Source of the DNA: Chlamydomonas sphaeroides | Taxonomy: Eukaryota > Chlorophyta > Chlorophyceae > Chlamydomonadales > Chlamydomonadaceae | NCBI GenBank assembly: GCA_001662425.1 | Contig: BDDC01000209.1 | Location: 1-64,000 of the forward strand | Reading direction: 5' to 3' | DNA length: 64,000 nt | Shown: positions 43,901-54,407 of the stretch, piece by piece | Position numbering within the stretch: the stretch's first letter is position 1 | Layout of the letters: every line of letters begins with the position of its first letter | Position numbers and translations under genes: made by a program | Notes under the pieces: generated by a model | Told to the model about the DNA's origin: nothing | Seen by the model: the letters and a program-made list of their open reading frames with translations, nothing else | The model's database searches: none

Positions 43901-46844
43901 TGGGACAGAGGTGCGGCGGGTTCAGAAGGAGGAGGGCACGCACGGATGCATGGCCCAAGCAGGTGCGTCCGCCGGCGGCTGCACGCGCCGGTATCGCCCA
44001 GGGCCCTCCACATGCTTAGCAGCTACCTCCTGTATTGCGCACATACCTGAGAGGCAGCTGAAGTCGGCTGGCTTGGTCTTGTTCCAGCGGGTCTGCTCCA
44101 GGCCTGCGCGGACGCCATCCAGCGCATGAGCGAGCAGGATGGAGGGCGCGATGCAGGGGGTGGGTAAAGTTGGTGAGCAAGACACGGTAGGCGCGGACGC
44201 AGATGAAATCTCGTTGATGCCAGCCCCTCAAAATGGTGTTGAAGTATTTATATATAATATATGTATATATGTATATATATATATATTTGAAAAAGAGGGG
44301 ATGGGGGGACCCTGTACGTGTCATGGGGACCACTCCTTCATTTTCGTTGACAACAGACCTTTAGTAAGGGGTAAGACATATGGCATGGAGAGAGCGACGC
44401 ACCGCCCGACTGCCCAAAATGCCTATCTTGTCCGGGCCACCCACCCGTGCCTCGGCAGACGCAGACGTTGATGCCGTTGATGTCGGGGATGAGCACATTG
44501 GGGTCCGCGAACCTGGGGCCGTTTGCAGGACTCCTGCTTGCCTTGTTGCCATGTACATGCTACGATAGCTTACATAGCTCACTAAGTGCATGTACAAGCA
44601 TGATATAGATGGTGGTGTGGGCGGTGGTGCACTAGCATGCATGCAAGCCTTGTGCGCGTGTTGATTGACAGTTGGATGGCGGCTGGCGTGGTGTGAGATG
44701 AATTGTGTCACACAACTTGCTTATTCCATCCATCATCGGCACCATGCTCCATTGGTAGGTGCCACTGCTCTGCGTCCCGTTCATACGCAAAATAATTCCA
44801 TAATCATACGTACGTCTCATGATATAATTTATACAACATACCAGTTCACGTGGATGTTGTCGAGCATGAACTGGTACAGCGTAGACATGCCGGTGCGCTT
44901 GGTGAGGCTGCGGGTCGGTGTGGCGGTGATGAAGGCGGCCATCACACACATGCATGAGGCGTGGGGGCAGTGCAGTGGTGAGCCACGAGCTGCGACTTTG
45001 TGTGTAGGGCACGCACGCAGGTAGGGCACCAGCCAGCTAAACAGCACATGTAAAGCAGAGCAGCTCGCTTCTACCAAAACCTAACAACACCACGCCATCG
45101 CAGCTAGCACCGTTTTTACATTTACCCATCATCACAACACCACGATAATCTATACTTCTATCTTCATACGTATCGGCCTCACGTAAACTTAGCGATGTCG
45201 TCCGGGCCGCCCTTCATGAGCCTGCAGGTGCGCCAGCCCACGCCGGGCTGGTACCTGTTTACACAGTCCTCGCCAGACTGCGGCGGGACGCGCAAGACCT
45301 CTGCGGGCGGGCGGGCGGGCGGGCGGGCGCGAAAGGGACGGACGGCAAGTGTAGGGCGCTGCGTGTGCTGCGGCAACGACGGTTGGTGGACGCACGTACA
45401 CGGCAGGGAGCTGCAGCTCCAATCAGCTGCTTGGCCGTCGCTCGCTCGCTCGTTCACGCCGCGTGCTGTCCTGCCGCGCGGCAGATAGAATGGCGGCCAG
45501 CGCAGCATCGCATGGCCCGCCGCTCACCGGCCCAGGTGTCAACGTAGTACGGGTACGGCTTCGTGTACGGGTATGAGGTGGGGTACAGCTTCTTGAGGTA
45601 GATGCCCTGTGTGGGTGAGCGGGATGGCCAGCAAGGGACAGCGGGCCTCAGCTGCGCAGGATCAAAGAGCCACATATATACGAGCGCGTCGCTCGTGATG
45701 AGCTTATGCCCCTGAGCGAGCGCGCAAACGAGCGCAAGCAACTGCAGCTGCGGCTGAAGGAGCAATGCGCATGATGTGTGATGCGATCGAGGCGGGTTGC
45801 TGCCACGAAGCCAGCTACTCAGCGTCGACGTGCGTGCGTGGTATGTTACGCAGCGCATCTGCCGTTGCGGCTGCAAGTGTGTGTAAGCGCGAGACGACTC
45901 GCTGCATGCCAAGTGAGGAACGAAGGCGCCGCCTGCGCGCAGTCGCTGCCCATCCGCCAAACCTTCCCTCGGCCGCCGGTGGGCTTCATTTGTTTTCCAC
46001 TGCCAGCCGTAAGCCAGCCGCCATCCCATCCATGCCCGCCCATCCACCCGCCACCCAGAAGCCACCCAGCAGCCACCCAGCAGCCACCCAGCAGCCACCC
46101 GCCGTACCCGGCGCACACGCACGCACCTGACTCTGCAGCCGGAAGCGCGGCACAGACTGCAGTGAGCTGTTCTGTATGGGGCCGCGCATCAGCACGCCGT
46201 CCGTGTTGAAGGCGCTGCACCAGTTGTCTGCCGAGCACCTGGGTGCGGTAGGTCGAGCGGCACGGTGTCACGGCGGGTTTGGTTGCGGTTTTGCACGGCC
46301 GCCCGTAAGTGCGTCTCTATCGGCTGTCTGTCATCAACAATGTGTCGATGCGACGGAAGGCGGTGACTACTGGCGAGGCTTGTAGCTAGGCCGCGGCCGC
46401 CACACACGGCGCACGGATAATACCCAAGCAACACACAACGATCATGGCCACCATGGCAGTGGCTGCTGGCAGCGAGCAGCCCGCAGGCCCTGCAGCTGAA
46501 GCCTGAGGCAGGGCGCACCAGCCTCCGGCCCGCAACGAAGCAACCCATCCACTTGCTTGCGCGCCATGCCATGCCACCCCGCCGCCGCGCGCCAACGAGC
46601 CAGCACTGCTTCACTTACTTATTCATTAAGAGACAGCACATAATGACTGCAATGAAACGGCGGTGCCGGCATGCCCGCCGCCATGACAAGTTCATCTAGC
46701 TACCTGCCACTCTTCAGTACATGCATGCACGTTTACTCACAGGTCCGCCATAAGGTTGGGGTAGGGGTGCAGCTCGCGTTGCGACACCACGTACGGCGTA
46801 CGGCCGGCCACCCAGTCGGCCCATGTCGTGTTGATGATGAAGTC
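40911..46844 (-). other. Unrecognised Cys-rich C-terminal region of the giant lectin
   Basis: Sixteen exons encode about 566 residues with over 30 cysteines. Motifs include DNWCSAFNTDGVLMRGPIQN, YLKKLYPTSYPYTKPYPYYV, FADPNVLIPDINGINVCVCR, PYDCSSFLECKDYRPVVVNG, CHWFSLPPGRYRDPYDA and RNYCLPVSRYVNGTLFRAAE. The C-terminus is CPSARHRNCRVMFG. Exons are small (57-181 nt) with mixed phases, unlike the phase 1-1 modules upstream. No transmembrane helix or GPI-type tail is visible. I cannot match it to a family. Confidence 0.6.
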
Positions 46845-49800
46845 CTGCGTGTGGGCGGCGGCAGGGGGCCGGATGGAGCCGTCAGGCGGCAGGCGGCACC
46901 TCTCAAACGCCGGACACCGCCTGCTGCTCAAATCTCTTCCTCCCTCGCGCGCACATGAAAGGACTTTGGGGAGGGCGTGGCGTTGCCTAGCTAGGTACCA
47001 AAACGGCAACGAGGCTGCAGAAAAGAGCAAGCAGGCGAGCGAAGAGGGCAGCCAGCGCTGCGTCCCCTGCCTGCTGCTGATAGCGTCCGTCCCTGACGAC
47101 ATAGCGGCTTTTTGCAATGCCCGCCGCGGCACGACCATTCGAGGATTTTCAATTTGGTACGACATAAAAGGGGTGGTAGACGTGGGGTCTTCCCATGTAT
47201 CGGTATGACGCCTGCATGCTCTCCGGTGTGCAACGACACGCGTTCTCCACGCACGCGCTATAACCAATTCTATTTCGACATGCATGAAAGGGTTTATCAC
47301 GGCGTGGCATCGCACGGGAGTGAGGCCTCCTTGATCAGCAAAGCAAAGCGCATGCATTATTGCCGCTACCAACCTGTCCCGGGTAGAAGTCGTAGTCTGA
47401 AAGGGACATGATGTTTAAGCCTGGGGGCAGCGGCACGTGGGTGCGCGCGTGCGTGAAGCGAGGTTGGCCGCTGCCTGCCGCCCGTCGCTTCATTCATGGC
47501 ATACACGCACGCAAACAGATGGTCGTCCGGGATGTCAGATTGTCGTCATATCATCCGGGATGCACTATAGTACGCGGCCGGCTAGTGGCCCGTGCAACGG
47601 CGGCCGGTAGCTAGGTGCAATGGCGGCTGCTGCACGTGTCGCCCCGCGGGCCAGCAGCGGCACCGCTGTGTTTGCAATTGCAAGCGGGACAATCTTGACG
47701 GAACAGCACGCACTACTACCACCGCTGTCACCATACGAGCAACGGATTCTAACGAATGAACGCCCCAACGCCCCAATGCCCAATGCCCATCGCCCAACGC
47801 CCAACGCCCAACGTATGCCAACCGCACCAAACACTCGAGTCGACCAGACGGTGACGTTGAGGCCGTTGGTCACATTGAGGTTGCCGTCGTCCAGCAGTGC
47901 GGCGGTGTACGGCGGCCTGTACGGCTGTACGACGCTGAGCGGCGCATCATCGCTTCCCCAATACTTGACGTCGCGCGCATCGGTCGCCTGCATGCATGCA
48001 CGGCAGCAAGCAGGGTAGGGCCACGCAGCCCGGTGTCAGACCAGGACGGCCGCGCGCGGTACAGGTGCCGTGTGCGTGGTGTGGATCAGAGGTGTTGTGG
48101 ATCACCGACACGTTCGTACTGGGTTTTGCGGTAGGGTCGCCGGCGGCGCACATACATGTATGGTCCAAGCAAGGGATGGAGCGAGCACGTATAGATAGAT
48201 AGATAGCTCGCTAAAAACCCCTGCATGCGCTAGTTGGGTGCGTGCGGCAATGACGCAGGACGCATGGGTGCGTTTGGTAGATAGGTGATTCCCAGACCTG
48301 CTGGGTGCTAGCTAGTCAGCACCGGGGAGTCAGCACTGGGTTCACGATTGATCGAGTAGGGCAGCGCTTGCACGTCAGGGGAACGGCCCATGCGCGCACG
48401 AGCGTGTCCGATCTGCCGTCCCACCCATCCCACTTCGTACTTGTACCGTACGAAGTGGGTGGGACCGACGACGCCTGCTCGCTCATTCCGTATCGCCCGC
48501 CGTCCCGCCGTGCTTGCCAGTGCCTTGTTCTTGTGTGTGTCCTGTTTGTTGTTGGGTGCAGTGTAGGTGCTTTTGGGGCTGTGTGTGCTNNNNNNNNNNN
48601 NNNNNNNNNNNNNNNNNNNNNNNNNNNNNNNNNNNNNNNNNNNNNNNNNNNNNNNNNNNNNNNNNNNNNNNNNNNNNNNNNNNNNNNNNNNNNNNNNNNN
48701 NNNNNNNNNNNNNNNNNNNNNNNNNNNNNNNNNNNNNNNNNNNNNNNNNNNNNNNNNNNNNNNNNNNNNNNNNNNNNNNNNNNNNNNNNNNNNNNNNNNN
48801 NNNNNNNNNNNNNNNNNNNNNNNNNNNNNNNNNNNNNNNNNNNNNNNNNNNNNNNNNNNNNNNNNNNNNNNNNNNNNNNNNNNNNNNNNNNNNNNNNNNN
48901 NNNNNNNNNNNNNNNNNNNNNNNNNNNNNNNNNNNNNNNNNNNNNNNNNNNNNNNNNNNNNNNNNNNNNNNNNNNNNNNNNNNNNNNNNNNNNNNNNNNN
49001 NNNNNNNNNNNNNNNNNNNNNNNNNNNNNNNNNNNNNNNNNNNNNNNNNNNNNNNNNNNNNNNNNNNNNNNNNNNNNNNNNNNNNNTGGCTGCCGCCCGA
49101 GCGCAGCTACACATACAAGCACATACGCATCAACCATCACAACTAACTACCCTAGCTATCCGCGCCCATTACACATTGTCCGGCCGCAGCGCGTGCACGC
49201 ACGCACCCACAGCGCGCCGGTGTCCGGCTGCAGACAAAACTTGAAGGGCGCGTAGAGGGGCGTGTCCGAGGCGGACGTCACGTCCTGCCACACCTCTGTC
49301 AGGCCGTCGCGGATCACCACATTGCCGCGCGGCTGCGGGAGAGGCGGGCGGTACGGTGGCGAACAACAGCAGGCAGTGTCAGGTTGCACGTGGGGACGGA
49401 CACGGGCCGGGCAATGGGCACCGGCGGATTCGGGTGAGCCCTTGCCCAACTAACACAGCCGGTGGCAAGCCAGTAGCCAGGGCGCGCCAATCCTGCCGTG
49501 CATCGTGACGTGAATATCCTGCAAACCGGGCTGCCCGCATCTTGAGCTCATTACCTTGACGCAGAGGCTGAAGCGGCCGTTCGGCGACCAACGGCATCGC
49601 CCGCCGCTTACGAGGCACGTGTCGTTGGGCGTCAGGGGGCCGGCTGCGGTGCAGGCGCGGAGGGAACATGGCCGCGGTGAAGATTGACGGGTACCCCACA
49701 CCAGGAAGCAGGCTTGCGGGCGGGGCTTCCGCTCAGCTTTGGTTTCTTTGTATTTCCTCTCTCCCTCTCGCTCGCACCCATTCCCGTGCCTCCCAGCCTG

Positions 49801-52800
49801 GGGCCCGTAGTCGAACCCATCCATGCGTACCCTCAGGCAGCGCTTTAGCGTCGCACAGGCCCGAGCTGTAGCCGGCGGCGGGCGTGTAAAAGCCCTCAAA
49901 GCGCGTGGAGTGCATATAGCAGAGCTTTGTTGCCTTCTCGAATACAAACGTGAGGCAGGCGGCGGTGGCGGAGCAGGTGTTGGCGCAGTCGGCGGGCGAC
50001 GAGGTGTTGGTGGTGGGGTAGGGCGGTATGCGCTCGCTGCTGTTGCCGCTGCCGTAGCCGCCGCCCCAGAAGCGCTGCCCGTTCTCGACCATGCAGCGGC
50101 CTGGCGGCACACACACACATACATGATACGGGAGGTCCAACGGCGGCGTGGGGAGATGTATAGGTATTGAGCGTGTGTGCTAGATGATGTATGGCAGTGA
50201 GCAGCGACCATGCATGCAGACAGGACGGCATCCAGTGACCCCAGAGGTCGCCTGGGTGGGGTGCGCATGACGCCACCCCACCCCACGCACCAGAGTGCTT
50301 GAAGGTACAGGCGCCCGAGCTGTAGTCGCCATCAGCCGCCGTGCCGTTGTAGCGGCTGCTGTGGAGCCAGCACTGCCGTGTGGAGTTGCGCCACACGTAG
50401 AGCAGGCAGCCGGGCGCGGAGGCGCAGGCCCTGGCGCAGACGTGCGGGTGGGTGGTGAAGGGCCTGGGGTAAGGCGGCAGGCCCGCGGCCACTGGGGCTG
50501 CGTAGCGCTGCCCGACGTCGACCGTGCAGGGGCCTACACGGGAGGAACACGCAGGGCAAGGAAGAGCGGGTGTGGCGCGTCGGGGATTGTGAAGCTATTT
50601 CTATTTCTATTTCTTTATTTACTTCTATAGTTCCATATTTCCATATTTCTATATTTCTATAGTTCTATATCCCAGATTTCTATATTTCTATATTTTTATG
50701 TTTCTATATTTCTATATTTCTATATTTCTATATTTCTATATTTCTATATTTCTATATTTCTATATTTCTATATTTCCATATTTCCATATTTCCATATTTC
50801 CATATTTCTATATTTCTATATTTCTACTTCTATTTCTATTTCTATACTTCAACTTCTACATCATACCTGCGCTGGACACCTCGCCCACGCACACACGCCG
50901 GCTGGGCGGCAGCGGCGCCGCGCAGCTGAGTGTCGGATTGAGGGCCGTGAAGGTGGCGAGGCTGAGGCCGTAGGTGCTGGCCAGGTCGCGGCACGTGTCG
51001 CCGGCAACCGTGGTGTAGTTCTGGCCGCAGGGCAGGCCTGAGGGAAGGGAAGGCCGCGAGCACGGAGTGCGCGGGAGGGAAAGCCCAAGAGGTTATATGG
51101 TTAGTGCCGCACGCACATGCACCTGTGCCCACCCGTCGCTCGTTTGTCGTGCTGATGTATGCCATACGAGTGCGTGCCGTACTCTTGAACTCGTCCAACG
51201 TGAAGCCACTCCCTGCTCCTCCTGCTCCCTCGCTCGCTCACCTGCTGCGGGCGGCGCCGGCTCGCACTGCCAGTGCTCGGGGCTGAAGCGACGGCACAAG
51301 GTGCCGGCCTTGCACGTGACGGGGCTGGTCCACGCCACGTCCGCGCACAGGCCGAAGCCGGACGTGCCGCACCTGCCGCTCGTGCCGCCGCACTGCTGCC
51401 ACGTCTCGATGGCGCTGCGAACTGCGTCCGCCGCAGTGCCGGGTGGCGGGGCATCGCAGGGGTCATGCCAGGCGTGCACAATAAACATCTGTACCTCAGT
51501 GTCGGCGAGGCTGCCTGGTTCTAGCAGCAGGGACATCCTGCGCTTGGCGCATATCCCACGCCTGCCTCTGCCGACCCATGCTTGCAAGTCCGAGCGAGTA
51601 GGCGCACCCACCAACACCTGACAGCAGCCGAGCTCACTTGTGCCGATGGAGAGAGTCGACACGGGCCGGCAGCCCCAGTAGTCTGCATGGTTTGCAGAGG
51701 CGACGCAGCCACTTACGTACGTGTGCAAAGTACATCATCAGCAGCAGCATGCCCAAGCACCCACATCTCCAGGAGGCCCGCAGAAGCCCCGCCCCCGCCC
51801 ATAGCATGCTCACGCTGGCTGTCGCGGACGCATGTGAGCTCCGCCATGCAGGGCGAGGGCGACCACGCCGCATCCGTGCACGGGCCCTTGGCGGGGCCGC
51901 TGGCGGAGCAGGTGCCGTCGCTGCTCGTCGCGGCGGCGGTGGTGGTGGTGTTGATGCAGCCGCCGCCGCGGCCGCCGCACTGCTGGCCAATGTCGGCCGA
52001 CCCACCGGGGCCTGCGCAGGAGCAGAGCCGGGAGCAAACAAGCGTGTTCGTGGAGGAGATATATGCTGGGTTTGAATGCACCGGGAGCAAGTAAACACAA
52101 ATTGTGTTGATGACGATATGATGGGTTTAACCCTACCAGATAGATGGTGGTGTATATATATATATGTATATTTGGCATCCATGCGCCGGGCGGGAGCAAA
52201 AGACGATGCGTCCGGCTAGCTCCGTGCATGCAGATAGACCGAGCGCCATACCAAGTTGAGTTGTCACACGTACACGCTCCGTCCAGGCATTCTCTGTCCA
52301 CCCCCGCCCTGATGAGCCCTCAGTGCAGCCCCTGCGGCCCCATCCACTCACTCAGTCGTGCCAGGTCGGGCGGCGCCACGCACAGCACCTGGCCCAGCCG
52401 CATCACGCCGCCGCAGTTGGCGAGGGCGCCGGGGTTTGCGGCGGCGAACGCCTCGTCCGACCACACGTTGCCCGCCGCCTTCCACAGCCCCCAGCACGTG
52501 CTGTTTGCGATGACCGTCGCGTTGCGGGCGCACGCTGCGTGCATGATAATGCGCGCACGGCGAGCAAGGGAGGGATGCAGGCGGCACACGGGGCGCTCGC
52601 TCGCGGGGGTCATGTCCGAATGCATCGTCGCGTTGCGGAGCGGGCCGCCCCACGCCGACGTCCTGACCAGCATGCATACCAGCCCTAGTTCGGCCTCCGC
52701 CGCTCTCCTGCACATGCGGGCGCCAGGGCCTGGCCCTGACCGGCCCACACAACGCACCGCCCGCCCCACCTCCGCAGAACCACCAGTGCTCGTTGGCCCG

Positions 52801-54407
52801 CCAGCAGCTCAGCCCCGGCCGGCAGCCGTAGTAGGTGGCCGGCTGCGGCCAGGCTTTGTCGTCGCAGGGGCCGGTGCCCGGCAGGCCGCAGTGGCCGCTG
52901 CGTCCGCCGCACTGCCCGCCCGCGCCGCCAAAGTCGGGGCCTCCGCCGCCTGCCGGCTGCGACAGCTGTGGGTGGCAGTGCCAGTGCGTGGCCGACTCCC
53001 GGCGGCAGGCGCTCCCCGCGGAGCACACGCTCGACAGCCAGGCTGCGTCCACGCAGGGGCCGCCGTCGGCCCTGCCGCAAATGCCACCGCTGCCGCCGCA
53101 CTGCTCCCACGCGGCGCGCTGTCTCAGATTCCAATCTGCGGCGCCGCACACATGCATGGCCCGGCCAGCACGCACGCGAGGATGCTGTGAGCGGTGGATA
53201 CCGATACGATACGTGCGTGTGCGCCCAGGCTTAGCGCCCTTCTCACAAGAGGTGGCGGCGGATGGAATGCCAGGGAGCGCACGGGTACCAAGCCCGCGCA
53301 GGGCCCTGCGCTCCTGTCCCTTCCGGCCATCATTCGCACGCCGCCGAGCAAACCGGGACATAAGGGGACACGGCACCGCCTCACCAGCCGGAGAGCCGTT
53401 GCTGCACTGCCACTGGGTGGCGTTGTTTCGGCGGCACCACAGCGGCCCCTGGCAGGCGGGCGACACCCACGCCACGTCCAGGCACGGCCCCGAGCCGGGC
53501 CAGCCCTTCCAGCCGCAGTAGCCACCCGTGCCGCCGCACTGCGCGCCCACGGCGGTTATGGCGGTTGCTGCGGCACGCAAGGGTGTTGGCAGGTGAAGAT
53601 ACAATGTAAGCTACCTACGGTACATTCGGCCTGTTCAAGGGGGGCCGAGCTGACGGACGATGGGCCGCCGCAGACGGAGCAAGGCATTCTCGCTCATCTT
53701 TATTAGCCATGTACGTATATTTTACCGAGGACGCGGCGCGCCAACCGAAGCGACCACCGCTTGGTGCGGGCCCCCACCGTTGCTTGTCGGCACCGGCATG
53801 CACCACCACCTGAGCGTGTTGTCGCGCCGGCAGCCCAGTCCGGGCCTGCGGCGAGGCACGCAAAATCAGAACGGCGGGTGGGGCGGAGCACGCAGCAGCG
53901 GAGCGCCGGCGCCACGACGCAGCGAGCGAGCATCAGCGCCTCACCCGCACGAGGGCGAGGGCCACGCCGCATCCACGCATGCCCCGTAGCCGGGGAGCGA
54001 GCAGTTTAGGCCGGAGCCACCGCACTGGGCGCCAGCCGACAGTGTCCCTGGCAGGCAGGGGAACACGGGCGGGGTCGGAGTAGGGGTGGGTTTGCCGAGT
54101 GACGAAGGTAGGGGCGCGGTGGGTTTTGAGCACCTCCCCGCACTGAGCACGGCTCATGATTTGGGCTTATGGCTTCGGTGCGCAGCTGTTGCACCGGACC
54201 TGTTTGGAGAAGCTGCCGCGCAAAGCCACGATGTGCGTCCGAGACAGCTTCCTCTTGTAAGATCTCAGCGGCTCCAGTAACGTTAGGATAGAGAGCCGTG
54301 ATGTACAGTAGGACGTGAAGCGTGGCGAGTAGCGAAGTACTCTTGTGAAGCCGTTCGCCTCGTAATGCGCGAGTCGGCCACCCTGGCTTAATTTGCAGTC
54401 CTTTCAT
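40911..54407 (-). CDS. Giant modular secreted lectin: CBM1-like, LysM, PAN-like and bulb-type lectin modules
   Basis: About 31 exons and at least 1445 residues. From the N-terminus: 54407-54134, 54047-53945, 53845-53778, 53567-53385, 53135-52770, 52534-52352, 52011-51814, 51421-51242, 51037-50867, 50533-50291, 50100-49831, 49643-49555, 49332-49211, gap, 47987-47828, 47396-47374, 46844-46741, 46238-46127, 45606-45528, 45300-45183, 44907-44842, 44512-44445, 44103-44047, 43875-43764, 43624-43487, 43235-43091, 42988-42917, 42630-42450, 42273-42137, 41829-41759, 41429-41278, 40999-40911. Phases close except across the gap, and exon 43235-43091 needs a second-choice donor. A signal peptide or anchor (STSLLATLHVLLYITALY) precedes QCGG modules, two LysM, two PAN-like modules, a bulb lectin and an unrecognised Cys-rich C-terminus. 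It is probably a carbohydrate-binding extracellular or surface protein. No catalytic domain is recognised. The start is the Met at 54407; an in-frame Met at 54485 is less signal-like. Confidence 0.75.
41650..41745. other. AT-rich island in lectin intron
   Basis: About 95 bp of almost pure A/T (for example AAATTATATCAAAATAATTA) lies inside the intron 41430-41758, in otherwise GC-rich DNA. A second AT patch with TATATATAT runs occurs at 44240-44290. No gene signal is present. Confidence 0.85.
47374..49643 (-). other. Bulb-type (mannose-binding) lectin domain, interrupted by gap
   Basis: Exons 49643-49555, 49332-49211, 47987-47828 and 47396-47374 give the threefold pattern of a bulb-type lectin: RWSPNGRFSLCVK, then GNVVIRDGLTEVWQ, APFKFCLQPDTGAL, and YTAALLDDGNLNVTNGLNVT with VWST. 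The exon after 49211 ends in phase 2 and the next begins in phase 0. The gap 48590-49086 may therefore hide a small exon, or a splice site is misjudged. Confidence 0.75.
48590..49086. other. Assembly gap (N) in the lectin gene
   Basis: 497 unknown bases lie between two exons of the bulb-lectin domain. The phase mismatch across this point suggests missing coding sequence. Confidence 0.98.
49831..50533 (-). other. Two PAN/apple-like modules
   Basis: Exons 50533-50291 and 50100-49831 encode paired Cys modules: CTVDVGQRYAAPVAAGLPPY with CARACASAPGCLLYVWRNST and CWLHSSRYNG; and CMVENGQRFWGGGYGSGN with CANTCSATAACLTFVFEKAT and CYMHSTRFEG. The C..C...C-x-x-F/Y-V core resembles PAN/apple folds. The two are clear relatives of each other. 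A protein- or sugar-binding role is inferred. Confidence 0.65.
50590..50860. repeat. (TATATTTC)n-type AT-rich microsatellite in lectin intron
   Basis: About 270 bp of TTTCTATA/TTTCCATA repeats fills most of the intron between the LysM 2 and PAN-like 1 exons. It contrasts sharply with the GC-rich exons on both sides. Confidence 0.95.
50867..51037 (-). other. LysM module 2
   Basis: One exon, phase 1 at both ends, encodes CGQNYTTVAGDTCRDLASTY, then LSLATFTALNPTLSC and RRVCVG, a textbook LysM motif. Its upstream intron side carries a long TATTTC microsatellite. Confidence 0.85.
51242..54047 (-). other. Six CBM1-like QCGG modules of the giant lectin
   Basis: Modules at 54047-53778, 53567-53385, 53135-52770 (two in tandem), 52011-51814 and 51421-51242 share the pattern QCGG-G-C, then GPC-D-AW-SP-C, then CRR-N/S-W-C. 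Examples are AQCGGTGGYCGWKG and PCLDVAWVSPACQG. The QCGG start and aromatic-Cys end recall the fungal cellulose-binding CBM1, but each is longer (about 45-60 residues) with extra cysteines. They are either a divergent CBM1 relative or a distinct algal family. Confidence 0.7.
52352..52534 (-). other. LysM-like module 1
   Basis: One exon, phase 1 at both ends, encodes ARNATVIANSTCWGLWKAAG, then a FAAANPGAL stretch and GQVLCVAPP. This matches the LysM layout (T-V..D/N-T-C-W/-I, N-P, G-Q-x-L-C-V). LysM binds N-acetylglucosamine polymers such as chitin or peptidoglycan. Confidence 0.7.
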
